From positions 26,242 through 90,241 of the forward strand of contig CAKRNE010000008.1 of NCBI GenBank assembly GCA_934365945.1: a stretch of DNA of 64,000 nucleotides, written 5' to 3'. The DNA comes from an uncultured Agathobacter sp. (GTDB lineage: Bacteria; Bacillota; Clostridia; Lachnospirales; Lachnospiraceae). Shown piece by piece: positions 26,428 through 36,168 of the stretch. Within the stretch, counting starts at the first letter, position 1; each line of letters begins with the position of its first letter. The position numbers and the translations under genes were made by a program. Under the pieces are notes generated by a model. The model was not told where the DNA came from. It searched no databases and worked only from the letters and a program-made list of their open reading frames with translations.

Positions 26428-29400
26428 TCATATTCCGCGGAAACAGAATGTGAATTCCATTTTCTCTGAGGCATCAAGCAGGTACTCCGGATGAGTATGT
26501 GAGCCCCAGCTGTCGTCTCCGCCTACACCCATCTGCTTCTTTGCCACACGGACAACAGTATAGTGTACAGGTGGAAGTTCGAAATGATGCGCTGCATTTT
26601 CCAGCTCATGTGGTGTATATGGCAGTGCCGAAAACGAGAGCTCATCACCAAAGAACAGCATGCCTCTGCCCTTCTTATCCATTACCTTTGCATATCTTAC
26701 TCTGCACTTGTTGCCGCTCTCCTGCGGAACGAGGTACTCGGCAATGTTGTCTGCCACTTTATTCTCGTATACACCATACTTTCCGCCATGCTGTCTGTCC
26801 TCGTATGTCTCCTGTGGTCCGAGTCCATACCATTTCACTGTATCATAATCGGCATCCAGCTTGAACATCATGCCAAACTCCGGCATATCGCCAAGTTCCT
26901 TTACAGGGTCATATGACAGAGTTGTCTCGATTGTTCCATCACCAAACACTCTGTATGTCACCTCGCATGAGCTCTGCGGTGTGGTAGGCATGAAATAAGT
27001 GTATGTGATGGCGATATTGTTGTCATTTTTTTCTACCCTTGGTGATGTATCTGCAAAGCGCTGATTCTGTCTGGTGGTCACATACATGCTGGCAATCTTC
27101 CACTGTGCATAGCGCTGTGGCATCATGTTGCCGGAATCATTGTTGGTAGGTGTTCTCCAGAAATTCGGCAGTGGGATAGTATTTGGAAGCATCTCGACGC
27201 CACCATATACATATGAAACCATTCCCAGATTCATTCTTGAGAAAAGTGCCTTAAAGTTCTCACCTCTTACAAGGATATTTCCGTTTCCAACAACAAGCTC
27301 AACTGATTTGTCGCATGAATACTCACTTACAGGCTTCTTTATCATATGCTGTCCGAATGCAATCTCATATCCTGCCTTTTCCCATATAGTGTTTTCCTTC
27401 AATACAAATGATACCACAATACAGTACTCTTTTTCCACATCTATCATGGAATTTTTAAGAGTCACCGGCACCTCATAGCTTGCCCTATCCATCGGTGGAA
27501 CAGATATCTGAAGCTTTGTCCTGTAAACCTCCTCACCGTCTGCAAGAAGAATGGCAAAAGCATCAAAAACCGATGTATTTACAAAGAGATTTTTGTTTAT
27601 GACTGTAAAGATGTAGTCGCTGTCAAACTCAACCGAGATATTCTGATAATTGAACTTCACCTCCTGCATCTTTGGAGAAGCCTCTCTCTCTCCGCCGTAG
27701 CAGATGCCGTTTCCGCTGAAATCTCCATCAGTAGGTCTGTCGCCGAAATCTCCGCCATATGTGAGGAACCACTTGCCGTATCTGTCCTTTTTATAGATTG
27801 ACTGGTCGATATAATCCCAGATAAATCCGCCCTGATATCTAGGCTCGCGGTCTGTAAGCTCTGTATATTTGTGCATAGCACCGCAGGAATTTCCCATTGC
27901 ATGTGTATATTCGCAGCAGATAAACGGTTTCTCAGGATGCTCTGCCAGGAATTTTTCAATGCCTGCAGCCGGAGTATACATCTGGCTTTCCATGTCGCTT
28001 GTGTCATTATAGCTTCTATCGTTAAATACTCCCTCATAATGTACCAGACGATGCTTATCAAGCTGCCTGAAAAGCTGTGACATCTCATATATGGTCTTGC
28101 CGCCAAACGACTCATTTCCGCATGACCATATAAGGATTGCCGGATGATTTTTATCTCTCTGATAGCATGAATTGGCGCGGTCGAGCATCATTTCTCTCCA
28201 CTGTGGCTTGTCCTTTGGCACAACAAAGTCAAGGTCAACATAGCCCTTATTATATGCCTCCCATGTGCCATGACTCTCAAGATTGTTCTCAGCTATCATA
28301 TAGATTCCATAAATATCGCAAAGCTCATAGAGCATGGAATCATCAGGATAATGGCTTGTTCTTATAGCATTGATATTGTTCTTTTTCATTGTGACAATAT
28401 CCTTTATCACCTCATCACGGTTTGGCACACGGCCTGTTATTGAGCTGAACTCATGGCGGTTTACACCCTTAAATACAATCCTCTTACCGTTTAGCTTCAT
28501 GAGTCCGTCTACCATCTCAAATCGTCTGAAGCCTGCCAGCTGGCTGATAAACTCGGTCTCATTTCCATGCGTATCTTTAACTATAATTTTAACCTCATAC
28601 AGATTCGGCTTTTCAGCGCTCCATAACAGAGGATTTTTCACATTACATGAACCCTCGCAAATTTCCTTATTCCTAAGCTCTATATCAAACTCTTCCAATA
28701 AAAGCTTTGCCCTGTCATATTTTTCCACAGACAAATCGCCCAGCTCATAAAGCCTTACACTTGCAATACCATCACCATCTGCCTTTATTGACACACTAAG
28801 TGTACCCTCGTCAAAGGTATCATTAAGTGTAGGAACAACTGACAGATCCTCCACATGTGCACAAGGAACCTCATACAAAAATACATCTCTGAAAATGCCT
28901 GAAAATCTGTAAAAATCCTGATCCTCACACCAGCTGCTTGATGTCCATTTCCATACCCTGACCGCAAGCTTGTTCTCACCCTCGACAATATAATCAGTCA
29001 GCTCGAAATCAGACGGATCAAATGTGTCCTCACTGTAGCCGACATAGTGTCCATTCAGCCAGAGTGCAAAACCGCTCTCCACTCCCTGGAACGAAATACA
29101 CACCCTCTTGTTCTTCATATTCTCAGGGATTGTGAAATACTTCACATAGCTTGCAACCGGATTAAAAATCTCAGGTACCTCGCCCGGCTTTATAGACTCA
29201 TCAGCCTCCCACGGATATGTGGTATTCGTATAAATTGGCACGTCATAGCCTTCCATCTGGATATGTGCCGGAACCCTGATTTCATCCCAGCCTTTGCAAT
29301 CATAGTCAGCTGCCTCAAAGCCACAAGGAGCCAGGGACTGATTCTTTGCATATGCAAACTTCCATAAGCCGTTCATATCATATCTCAGGCTTGATTTTCC

Positions 29401-29511
29401 TTTAATTTTCTCCAGTTCATTTTTATAGCACACATGATCCGAATGAGCCGCAAGTCTGTTCTGCTCAAATATTTCCGGATTCTTAATGATATTTGAATCA
29501 AAATTACTCAT
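26428..29511 (-). CDS. lacZ: Beta-galactosidase, GH2 (LacZ type)
   Basis: The product is 1027 residues, very close to the classic LacZ length. Order: jelly-roll sugar-binding domain, Ig-like domain, barrel, and Bgal_small_N C-terminal domain (GMVSYVYGG, WYGLGPQETYEDRQHGGKYG). Acid/base Glu467 is in WSCGNESFGG and nucleophile Glu534 in ICCEYTHAMGN. No signal peptide, so it is cytoplasmic and hydrolyses imported lactose or beta-galacto-oligosaccharides. The ribosome site is AGGAG, 8 nt before ATG. It precedes the GH53 gene in one probable operon. Confidence 0.96.
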   Translation of the reverse strand: MSNFDSNIIKNPEIFEQNRLAAHSDHVCYKNELEKIKGKSSLRYDMNGLWKFAYAKNQSLAPCGFEAADYDCKGWDEIRVPAHIQMEGYDVPIYTNTTYPWEADESIKPGEVPEIFNPVASYVKYFTIPENMKNKRVCISFQGVESGFALWLNGHYVGYSEDTFDPSDFELTDYIVEGENKLAVRVWKWTSSSWCEDQDFYRFSGIFRDVFLYEVPCAHVEDLSVVPTLNDTFDEGTLSVSIKADGDGIASVRLYELGDLSVEKYDRAKLLLEEFDIELRNKEICEGSCNVKNPLLWSAEKPNLYEVKIIVKDTHGNETEFISQLAGFRRFEMVDGLMKLNGKRIVFKGVNRHEFSSITGRVPNRDEVIKDIVTMKKNNINAIRTSHYPDDSMLYELCDIYGIYMIAENNLESHGTWEAYNKGYVDLDFVVPKDKPQWREMMLDRANSCYQRDKNHPAILIWSCGNESFGGKTIYEMSQLFRQLDKHRLVHYEGVFNDRSYNDTSDMESQMYTPAAGIEKFLAEHPEKPFICCEYTHAMGNSCGAMHKYTELTDREPRYQGGFIWDYIDQSIYKKDRYGKWFLTYGGDFGDRPTDGDFSGNGICYGGEREASPKMQEVKFNYQNISVEFDSDYIFTVINKNLFVNTSVFDAFAILLADGEEVYRTKLQISVPPMDRASYEVPVTLKNSMIDVEKEYCIVVSFVLKENTIWEKAGYEIAFGQHMIKKPVSEYSCDKSVELVVGNGNILVRGENFKALFSRMNLGMVSYVYGGVEMLPNTIPLPNFWRTPTNNDSGNMMPQRYAQWKIASMYVTTRQNQRFADTSPRVEKNDNNIAITYTYFMPTTPQSSCEVTYRVFGDGTIETTLSYDPVKELGDMPEFGMMFKLDADYDTVKWYGLGPQETYEDRQHGGKYGVYENKVADNIAEYLVPQESGNKCRVRYAKVMDKKGRGMLFFGDELSFSALPYTPHELENAAHHFELPPVHYTVVRVAKKQMGVGGDDSWGSHTHPEYLLDASEKMEFTFCFRGI

Positions 29512-29586
29512 ATTTTATACACTCCTATCTATTGTATTTATTATTTGATACATGTCTGTTTTAAACACAAATCCCTCTTATAAGAC

Positions 29587-29616
29587 GAAGGCAAATAATA
29601 AACATTATTTGCCTTC
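29587..29616. terminator. Strong hairpin between permease and lacZ
   Basis: A perfect 13-bp stem (GAAGGCAAATAAT / ATTATTTGCCTTC) with loop of four. T-rich sequence is better on the plus side; on the minus side it is weak, so it may partly end permease transcripts or stabilise their 3' end. Confidence 0.5.
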
Positions 29617-29643
29617 TTGATTTTTAACAATATTATCTTACTT

Positions 29644-30483
29644 TTATTTAACAGATCCTGTAATTCCCTCTGCAAACTGCTTCTGAAGTACAAAGAATAC
29701 GATCATTGTAGGGATGGAGCAGAAAAGAACACCCATCATCAGTACACCGTAATCTACTGTATATCCTGCTGCGAGGTTTGCAATAAGCATTGGCATTGTG
29801 ATAGCATCAGGCTTATTGAGGATTACCTTTGGCCACAGGTATGAGTTCCATGCATTCATGAATGTGATAACTGCAGCTGCTGCATATGTTGATTTCTGTA
29901 CAGGCATATACATCTTGAAGAAAATACCAATCTCACTGAGTCCGTCAATTCGTGCCGCCTCCATTATATCGACTGGGAAGTTTCTCGAATTCTGTCTGAA
30001 CATCATGATGAGGAACGGCGTTGAAATAGCCGGGAGCATGAAGCCCCATACCGTATTTATAAAGCCGAGCTTTGACATCATCTTGAACAGAGGAATAAGT
30101 GTAGCTACCTGCGGAATCATCATGGCAAGAAGTAAAACTGAGAACAGCTTATCCTTTGCCTTGTCATGATAGAGCTCAAAGCCGTAACCGGCAAGTGAGC
30201 AGACAAGCAGTGCTATAATTGTCTGAACTGTTGCATTGATAAGTGAGTTTTTCATTCCAAGTGCAACGTTCTGTGATGCAAACAGTTTCTTTAAGTTCTC
30301 AAGGGCATAGCCACCAAATGCAATTCTACCTCTTGCAATGTCAATAGACTTGTTGGTCGCTGCCGATATCATCCAGAAAAACGGAAATACTGAGATGAAC
30401 GAAACTATTACAAGAAAAATGTATGAAGGTATAAGCCTTTTTTGTATTGATGATCCATGTTTTTTCTTAGTCACGCTTGTCAC
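29644..30483 (-). CDS. ABC sugar transporter permease, MalG type
   Basis: The product is 279 residues with six membrane helices. The EAA loop that docks the ATPase is EAARIDGLSEIGIFFKMYMPV. It belongs to the carbohydrate uptake transporter-1 family and partners the MalF-type permease, which overlaps it by 17 nt. No ATPase gene is present in the locus; Gram-positives often use a shared MsmK-type ATPase encoded elsewhere (established for such systems, inferred here). The substrate is probably beta-galacto-oligosaccharides from the neighbouring enzymes. Confidence 0.93.
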   Translation of the reverse strand: MTSVTKKKHGSSIQKRLIPSYIFLVIVSFISVFPFFWMISAATNKSIDIARGRIAFGGYALENLKKLFASQNVALGMKNSLINATVQTIIALLVCSLAGYGFELYHDKAKDKLFSVLLLAMMIPQVATLIPLFKMMSKLGFINTVWGFMLPAISTPFLIMMFRQNSRNFPVDIMEAARIDGLSEIGIFFKMYMPVQKSTYAAAAVITFMNAWNSYLWPKVILNKPDAITMPMLIANLAAGYTVDYGVLMMGVLFCSIPTMIVFFVLQKQFAEGITGSVK

Positions 30484-31369
30484 CTACTTTCAGATTGATA
30501 AATGCCAGTATAGCAACCATGATGAATACGACAACAGACATTGCTGATGCATATCCAAAGTTTGCAACACCTTCACCAAACGAGCCGTTATAGATATAAT
30601 GTGACATGGTGATTGTCGCATTTGCAGGTCCACCCTTTGTCAGGTTTACAGACTCATCGAAGAGCTGTAATGTACCGTTTATTGACATGATGGTTGTCAT
30701 AACAATTGTAGGTCTAAGAAGAGGAACCGTGATAGACCAGAAGGTTCTCCAGCCGCTCGCTCCATCTATCTTTGCCGCCTCGTAAACAGAATACTCGATA
30801 TTCTGCAGACCGGCTAAAAAGAACACCATATTATATCCTGTCCATCTCCAGATAAGAGCTACTATGATAATAATCTTAGCACTCCAGCCTGTACCGAGGA
30901 AGTTAAAGTTGTTCTCTAATATTCCAAGTTTAACAAGGATTGTATTGATAAGTCCCTGTGTTGCAAAAAGCGATTTAAAAATCAATGCATATGATACGAG
31001 TGATGTTGCACATGGTAAAAATACACATGTACGGAAAAGTCCTTTAAATTTAAGATGCTTGTTGTTAAGTAACTGTGCCAGTAAAATTGCCAGTACAAGC
31101 ATGATTGGAACTTCGATAATTAAATATAGGAATGTGTTTCCGATAGATCTCTTGAAAACCGCATCCTGAAACATTCTTGTGTAGTTGTAGGTAAGTGGAT
31201 TTGCCCACTGCATATTTGCGCTTGAGCCGGTTTTAAAGGATGTAATAACAGCCTGGATTATAGGCCAGAAGCTCATTATGAAAATGAGTATTGTTGCCGG
31301 AGCCAGATACATCCAGCCGGCTGCTCTTTGTTTACCGGTTATGCTCATTCCTTTTTTCTTATTCTTCAC
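30467..31369 (-). CDS. ABC sugar transporter permease, MalF type
   Basis: The product is 300 residues with six membrane helices; EAA loop EAAKIDGASGWRTFWSITVPLLRP near the C-terminal third. It follows the binding-protein gene, separated by an 87-nt gap that holds a strong terminator-like hairpin (31407-31433), and overlaps the MalG-type gene by 17 nt. It forms the channel of a CUT1 importer. Confidence 0.93.
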   Translation of the reverse strand: MKNKKKGMSITGKQRAAGWMYLAPATILIFIMSFWPIIQAVITSFKTGSSANMQWANPLTYNYTRMFQDAVFKRSIGNTFLYLIIEVPIMLVLAILLAQLLNNKHLKFKGLFRTCVFLPCATSLVSYALIFKSLFATQGLINTILVKLGILENNFNFLGTGWSAKIIIIVALIWRWTGYNMVFFLAGLQNIEYSVYEAAKIDGASGWRTFWSITVPLLRPTIVMTTIMSINGTLQLFDESVNLTKGGPANATITMSHYIYNGSFGEGVANFGYASAMSVVVFIMVAILAFINLKVGDKRD

Positions 31370-31406
31370 TGTAAAGGCCTCCTAACTATAAGTCTTTGAG
31401 AAAAAA

Positions 31407-31433
31407 CAGGGAGCCATTTAATGGCCCCCTGTA
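31407..31433 (-). terminator. Intra-operon terminator/attenuator after the binding protein
   Basis: A 13-base arm pairs with its partner around a two-base loop, followed by TTTTTT on the minus strand. It lies between the binding-protein gene and the permease genes. Partial read-through would give more binding protein than permease, a usual stoichiometry. Confidence 0.8.
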
Positions 31434-31455
31434 CATTTGCCATCAAGCTAACAGA

Positions 31456-32805
31456 TTAAAGTCCCATTGTGAATTTAAGGTCATCCTCTGCTGTCTTTAT
31501 CTCTGAATCGATATCTGCACCGTTCTGAGTGATATTGATAAGTGCTGTAGCAAGTTTCTTACGTGCATCGTAGTGGAAATCGCTCTGCTCTACAGTCTTA
31601 ACATTTGCACCCATCTCAACGATCTTAGCGTAGATTGGCTGGTTGTTGAAGTACTCAACGCCCTCGTTGTAAACATCAGACTTGCCTGCAGGTGTGTATG
31701 TAGTGATAACACCACCATTCTTAAGAGCATTGTCATATGTATCAGATACACCCTTGTCTGCATAAGATCCGCCACCGAATGTGTAAGCTAAGAATTTCTT
31801 AGCAAGGTCTGTCTGCTTGCAGTTGCTTGTGATGTAAAGTGAAGCACCACCGTTTGATGCATAGCCTTCGCCACCCTCAAGTGTTGGAAGAGATGTAATC
31901 TCCCACTTTCCACTGTTGTCTGTAACCTTCTCGATTGTAGGAATGATCCAGTTTCCGTTCATAACACCTGCAACCATGTCTCCCTGGATAGCCTGATCTG
32001 TGTAATCTGACCAGTCATTTGCAAGGTAAAGAACATTGTTGTCGATCATATCCTTAAGTACCTGCATGATGTCTTTTAATTTAGCGTTGTCTACAAAGTT
32101 TGGCTTGCCATCCTTGAACTGTGACTCACCCTCTGCCTGAAGCATCATGTAGAATAAATCGTTTCCGTCGCCGTCCATAGCAAGTAAGTATTTACCGGTC
32201 TTATCATATACCTTCTTACCAACCTCGATGAAGTCCTTCCAAGAAATTCCTGTCATATCATCGATTGTGTAGCCTGCCTGCTCAAGAAGATCTGTTCTGT
32301 AAGCAAAGATAACTGTTCCGTTATCAACAGGGAATCCAAAGTGCTCTCCGTCGATTGTAGAGAATGATAACTTCTCCTTGCTGAAATCATCCCATTTAAC
32401 ATCTGCATCATTTGCTGATACCCATGCATCAGGATAATTTGTATGATACTGTTTGAAGTAGTGATCCTGGAATAATACGATGTCAGGAAGTGTACTATAA
32501 TCTCCGGCTGAGCCTGCTGTTGTAATTGCTGTCTCAATATCAGATGCCTGTGACTGCTCCTCGATATTGAGTACAAAATCAGGATCTACATTTTTCTTGT
32601 AATCCTCTGCTGCTGCTTTGAGTGCCGGGATATTGAAGTTTGCATCCCAAGCCCATGCTGTAAGTGTGTGACCGTCATCTACGGTCTCTACCTTCTTACC
32701 TGTCTTTTCTGTGCCATCTCCTGATGAAGATGAATCCCCACATCCGGCTGCAAGTGAGGCAACCATTGTTGTTACGAGTAATAATGAAACTACTTTCTTT
32801 TTCAT
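31456..32805 (-). CDS. Sugar ABC transporter substrate-binding lipoprotein
   Basis: The product is 449 residues with lipobox LAAGC (Cys about 22) and a Ser/Gly linker, then a two-lobed family 1 (MalE-like) solute-binding fold. Motifs such as FQDHYFKQY, GFPVDNGTVIFAYRTDLLEQAGY and MVAGVMNGNWIIP are typical. It captures oligosaccharides outside the membrane for the two permeases downstream. The ribosome site GGGAGG is 7 nt before ATG. A beta-galactoside ligand is inferred from context. Confidence 0.93.
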   Translation of the reverse strand: MKKKVVSLLLVTTMVASLAAGCGDSSSSGDGTEKTGKKVETVDDGHTLTAWAWDANFNIPALKAAAEDYKKNVDPDFVLNIEEQSQASDIETAITTAGSAGDYSTLPDIVLFQDHYFKQYHTNYPDAWVSANDADVKWDDFSKEKLSFSTIDGEHFGFPVDNGTVIFAYRTDLLEQAGYTIDDMTGISWKDFIEVGKKVYDKTGKYLLAMDGDGNDLFYMMLQAEGESQFKDGKPNFVDNAKLKDIMQVLKDMIDNNVLYLANDWSDYTDQAIQGDMVAGVMNGNWIIPTIEKVTDNSGKWEITSLPTLEGGEGYASNGGASLYITSNCKQTDLAKKFLAYTFGGGSYADKGVSDTYDNALKNGGVITTYTPAGKSDVYNEGVEYFNNQPIYAKIVEMGANVKTVEQSDFHYDARKKLATALINITQNGADIDSEIKTAEDDLKFTMGL

Positions 32806-33026
32806 TTTTCTTCCTCCCTAATAAAAATGATGTTTTTGCAATACTCCGTTCATAATTCATTCATAATCATATTATTTTGATTGGGCATTTTGACTATGAA
32901 TGTTTGTCCGTTTCTTGATTACATAGTCATTATAACCATATGCAGTACTTTTGTGTTAACATATTCCACACAATTATGTGCATATTCAATCATAAATGTA
33001 CAAAATTATACGAAAATACATGTTTT

Positions 33027-33965
33027 CTACCATCCCTTTAGTGCAGATATCCTAAAATTGAGTAGTTTATGCTCATAATTTTCAGGATTTATCTTCCACT
33101 GATATGGCGAAGTGTCCAAAAATTTGCGGAAATTACGGTTAAAAGTTGACTGGGTTGTGAATCCACACTTTTGTGCAATAAGCTCCATAGGCTCATTTGT
33201 TTTTTTCATAAGCTCGCACGCCTTCTGTACTCTTATCAGATTCAGATACTCCATAGGAGGCATATTGATGTATGATTCAAACAGCCTGCGGAAATGCGTC
33301 TCACTCATGTTGCATAGTGCCGAAAGTTCCCCTGCCTTTATCGGTTCGCTGTAATGCTTGTTCATGTAGTCAAGTGCAGTAGCAATCTGTGACATATTGG
33401 TTCCCTTTACAACATCATTGTTTTCCTCCGGAAGCTCATCATATTTACGCAGCAGCTCAATGACAACCCCCTGTACAAGAAGCTTTATTGTTTTCTGGGA
33501 ATATATCTTGTGCTCACGGGTTTCCCTTATTATGGCATTTATATACTCTGCCACAACCGGGCTTTGGTATACATTGGTCATAAATGCTTTTTTTGAGATG
33601 GTCGAAACTGCATCGTTTTGGAATGCCACATTGTTTGGAAACATCTCTTCTATCACAGCGCGCAGGTCAATAAAAATGTACTCCCAGAAGTTTACCACAT
33701 CACCATAGCTGACTGTAACATGAGGAAAATTCTCAGGTATGAATGTAATATCGCCGTCATGATACTGGTAAATATCCTCATCCAGATACATATTTCCATC
33801 GCCCTCCCGGCATATGCCGATTTCCAGCAGATTATGGAAATGCAGGTGAAATTCCTCATGACCATACACTCTCTTCCAAGATTCTCCGCACAGCACAAGT
33901 GCAGACTCTCCCTGCGGCAGCTCATAGAATCTGAATTCCATCGTGTCTTTTTTTCTCTTTGCCAT
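33027..33965 (-). CDS. AraC-family regulator of the galactoside locus
   Basis: The product is 312 residues from the ATG behind AAAGGAG; the open frame extends 21 codons further without a ribosome site. An N-terminal cupin-like sensor (EEFHLHFHNLLEIGIC, DGDITFIPENFPHV) is joined to a C-terminal pair of helix-turn-helix units (IKAGELSALCNMSETHFRRLF and AQKCGFTTQSTFNRNFRKFL). It lies just upstream of the binding-protein gene and on the same strand, the usual place for the local sugar-responsive activator. Its ligand is inferred, not seen. Confidence 0.93.
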   Translation of the reverse strand: MAKRKKDTMEFRFYELPQGESALVLCGESWKRVYGHEEFHLHFHNLLEIGICREGDGNMYLDEDIYQYHDGDITFIPENFPHVTVSYGDVVNFWEYIFIDLRAVIEEMFPNNVAFQNDAVSTISKKAFMTNVYQSPVVAEYINAIIRETREHKIYSQKTIKLLVQGVVIELLRKYDELPEENNDVVKGTNMSQIATALDYMNKHYSEPIKAGELSALCNMSETHFRRLFESYINMPPMEYLNLIRVQKACELMKKTNEPMELIAQKCGFTTQSTFNRNFRKFLDTSPYQWKINPENYEHKLLNFRISALKGW

Positions 33966-33996
33966 ATATACTCTCCTTTGTAGCAAAATGCAAAAT

Positions 33997-34023
33997 ACGC
34001 TGCTGCCATTATAGCAGCAGCGT
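33997..34023 (-). terminator. Terminator of the zinc-ribbon gene
   Basis: A perfect 10-bp stem (ACGCTGCTGC / GCAGCAGCGT) followed by ATTTTG on the minus strand, 17 nt past the stop. Confidence 0.75.
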
Positions 34024-34039
34024 ACCAATCATCACTACT

Positions 34040-34258
34040 TTAATCAAAATCGAACTTGTCAAATCTCTTGTACATAGCCTTGTACTTCTTGCGGACATCC
34101 TCGTTGCCCTGAAGCACCTCTTCCTCTGTACCTCTGAACTGACAGCGGATGCAGCTATAAATACCTGTTTCTTTATTATAGAACATATCAATATCGAGAT
34201 CCCTCATAAAACATAAAGGACATCTGTAGTTTAATTTGCCTTTTCCAAGTTGAGCCAT
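34040..34258 (-). CDS. Small zinc-ribbon protein
   Basis: The product is 72 residues. Two cysteine pairs, CPLC and CIRC, lie about 20 residues apart in a beta-rich stretch: a zinc ribbon. The basic, aromatic C terminus (RKKYKAMYKRFDKF) could bind nucleic acid. Its ribosome site AAGGAGG and its ATG lie inside the 3' end of the 619-residue gene (28-nt overlap), so the two are translationally coupled. The coupling is odd because nothing links such a protein to carbohydrate metabolism. Function unknown. Confidence 0.7.
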   Translation of the reverse strand: MAQLGKGKLNYRCPLCFMRDLDIDMFYNKETGIYSCIRCQFRGTEEEVLQGNEDVRKKYKAMYKRFDKFDFD

Positions 34259-36090
34259 GTTGCAAATACCTCCTTGTCTTTAATCTGTTTCTTGTAACCA
34301 AGCTTGAACATTGGAGAGAATGCATATCCTTCCTCAATGTATCCCTCTGCCTTTGCAGATGGTGTGAGTGAAACCTTTGTCTGGATTGCAGGAATTACTG
34401 CACTTACTGCAGTTGCTCCGTCAACCTTTGCATCACGACACTTGTACTCATAATTGATGCTCTGTGGGTTTTCTCCCTCGCATGTAAGTGTGATGCCTGT
34501 CATATCCTCAGGATACTCTGTTGTACCATAGCATGCTGTGATGTACTCGTCGAGATAAACCTCTGCATTTGGATCACTCATGCTAAGGATATTACGCTCA
34601 ATCTTGATGTTTGATGAGCCCTCCTCAAAGTATTCCTTTGTCTGAAGAGTAAGCTTAACATCATAAAACTCAATATCTACAGGATCGAGTGTAAGGATTC
34701 TTGTCTTCTTGCCGTCTATAATCTCCTCAGAGAAATGGCTGTGTGTAGGGCAGAGACAAAGGTCAACCTCCTCACCGTTGTGTGAAAGCTTGGCACTTCT
34801 TACTGTTCCCGCTCCTGCATAGTGTGTAAAGTATCCTGCTCTGTATTTCTCCTGGATAAGGAATGGATAAGATGCATCCTGTACATGCTTTGTTCCGATT
34901 CCTACCGGCCACTCAAGCTTTGCAACGTATGGACGAAGGTCTACGATTGCTCCACCCTGATCCATGTTTACACATGCTCTCATGTATGGGTCACAGTACC
35001 AGAAGAGCTGCTTGTCTGATCCGTAAAGGATATCTCTCCATGGTGCACACTCAGGCTCATTGTAGTTTCCTGCATTGACACCCTTCTTCTCTCTGTAGTA
35101 ATCAGCGAACTCTGACATTGTCATGTCGATGAGCTTGCCCTCTTTCTTTAACTTGCCATAGTAGTTGCAGCCGTCTGTGTAAGACTTTAAGAGAAGCTCA
35201 TATGGCTGCTCCCAGCGTCCCATCTTATTCATCCAGCCAGGTCCTACGAACATCATATTGTATGAATATCCGTTATTGTATTTTGCAAGGTCTCTGTACT
35301 GGTCGATAAGGTTGTAAAGATATGGATACTCCCATGTCTTTGTATCGTAAATCATTCCACGGAGCACGTTCTGTGGGTGTGTTCCAAAGTTTGAGCCGTT
35401 TCCGTCATAGCAGGCGATAAGGTCACGTGAGAGATGTGGAATTGCTACGATTCCGCTGTCCTCTTCCTTATTTGCTGCCGGTGCATGTGTGTTCTGCTTT
35501 GATGGAATCCATGGTGCCCATGGGCCTCCGTCGAAGAGTGTATACCATGAGTTGTTACATGTGTGGTATGCCTTTGGACCTTCCTCCCAGCATGTTGCAA
35601 CTGCACATTTTACCATTGGGTATTTTTCTTTAATGTAGTTTGTGAGGTCTGCATCCATATAGTATGAGCCTGTTGACTCAGGATAGAACCCGAATCTGTC
35701 ATGGAATTTCTCGAAAACATCGTTTACGATTGCTTTCTTGTCCTCCATCGAAAACATCCAGATACAGAAATCCTTTGTCTTATACTTCTCTCTAAACTCC
35801 TCACATGGAAGTCCAAGGAGTGAAAGTGCAATCTCATCACCGTATTTCTCGTGATCCTGCTTTGCAAGCTCTACTGCCTCATCATTGAAAAGTGAAGCGT
35901 ATGTCATCTGGATTGTAGTTTTAAGTCCTGCCTCATGTGCAAGTCTCTGCTGTGTCTTGAAGATGTCGAGTGACTCTGTTATGAGCTTCTTATCTCCGAT
36001 ATCCTCTTCTTTTCCCTGTCCTGTCACTGTTGCTGAATACTCAGGCACCATCTCAGGGCGGTGAATGATGTTAACAATAAATTTGTCCAT
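34231..36090 (-). CDS. Unknown 619-residue protein, possibly a barrel-type carbohydrate-active enzyme
   Basis: No signal peptide, so cytoplasmic. The N-terminal 350 residues look like an alpha/beta barrel: strands such as TTIQMTYASLF, EIALSLLGLP, FCIWMFS, CAVATCWEEG and MMFVGPGW alternate with helices, and the loops are rich in Trp, Asp, Glu and His (GSYYMDADLTNYI, FDGGPWAPWIPS), as in polysaccharide-deacetylase or glycosidase folds. The C-terminal 200 residues look like beta-sandwich. I could not match a named family. It has its own strong promoter (36169-36197) with two operator-like palindromes and lies beside the galactoside locus, so a role on oligosaccharides is plausible but unproved. 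Confidence 0.6.
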   Translation of the reverse strand: MDKFIVNIIHRPEMVPEYSATVTGQGKEEDIGDKKLITESLDIFKTQQRLAHEAGLKTTIQMTYASLFNDEAVELAKQDHEKYGDEIALSLLGLPCEEFREKYKTKDFCIWMFSMEDKKAIVNDVFEKFHDRFGFYPESTGSYYMDADLTNYIKEKYPMVKCAVATCWEEGPKAYHTCNNSWYTLFDGGPWAPWIPSKQNTHAPAANKEEDSGIVAIPHLSRDLIACYDGNGSNFGTHPQNVLRGMIYDTKTWEYPYLYNLIDQYRDLAKYNNGYSYNMMFVGPGWMNKMGRWEQPYELLLKSYTDGCNYYGKLKKEGKLIDMTMSEFADYYREKKGVNAGNYNEPECAPWRDILYGSDKQLFWYCDPYMRACVNMDQGGAIVDLRPYVAKLEWPVGIGTKHVQDASYPFLIQEKYRAGYFTHYAGAGTVRSAKLSHNGEEVDLCLCPTHSHFSEEIIDGKKTRILTLDPVDIEFYDVKLTLQTKEYFEEGSSNIKIERNILSMSDPNAEVYLDEYITACYGTTEYPEDMTGITLTCEGENPQSINYEYKCRDAKVDGATAVSAVIPAIQTKVSLTPSAKAEGYIEEGYAFSPMFKLGYKKQIKDKEVFATWLNLEKAN

Positions 36091-36132
36091 CCGTTGTCTC
36101 CTCCATTTGTTTGTAATTTGATTTATTTCTTA

Positions 36133-36153
36133 GGTGCGTTTTTACGCGCAACC
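36133..36153 (-). promoter_or_regulatory. Proximal operator-like palindrome
   Basis: On the plus strand GGTGCG-8 bases-CGCAACC, just downstream of the -10. It would sit over the start of transcription, the classic place for a LacI-type repressor. Confidence 0.55.
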
Positions 36154-36168
36154 GTTTGTTCTGAACTT

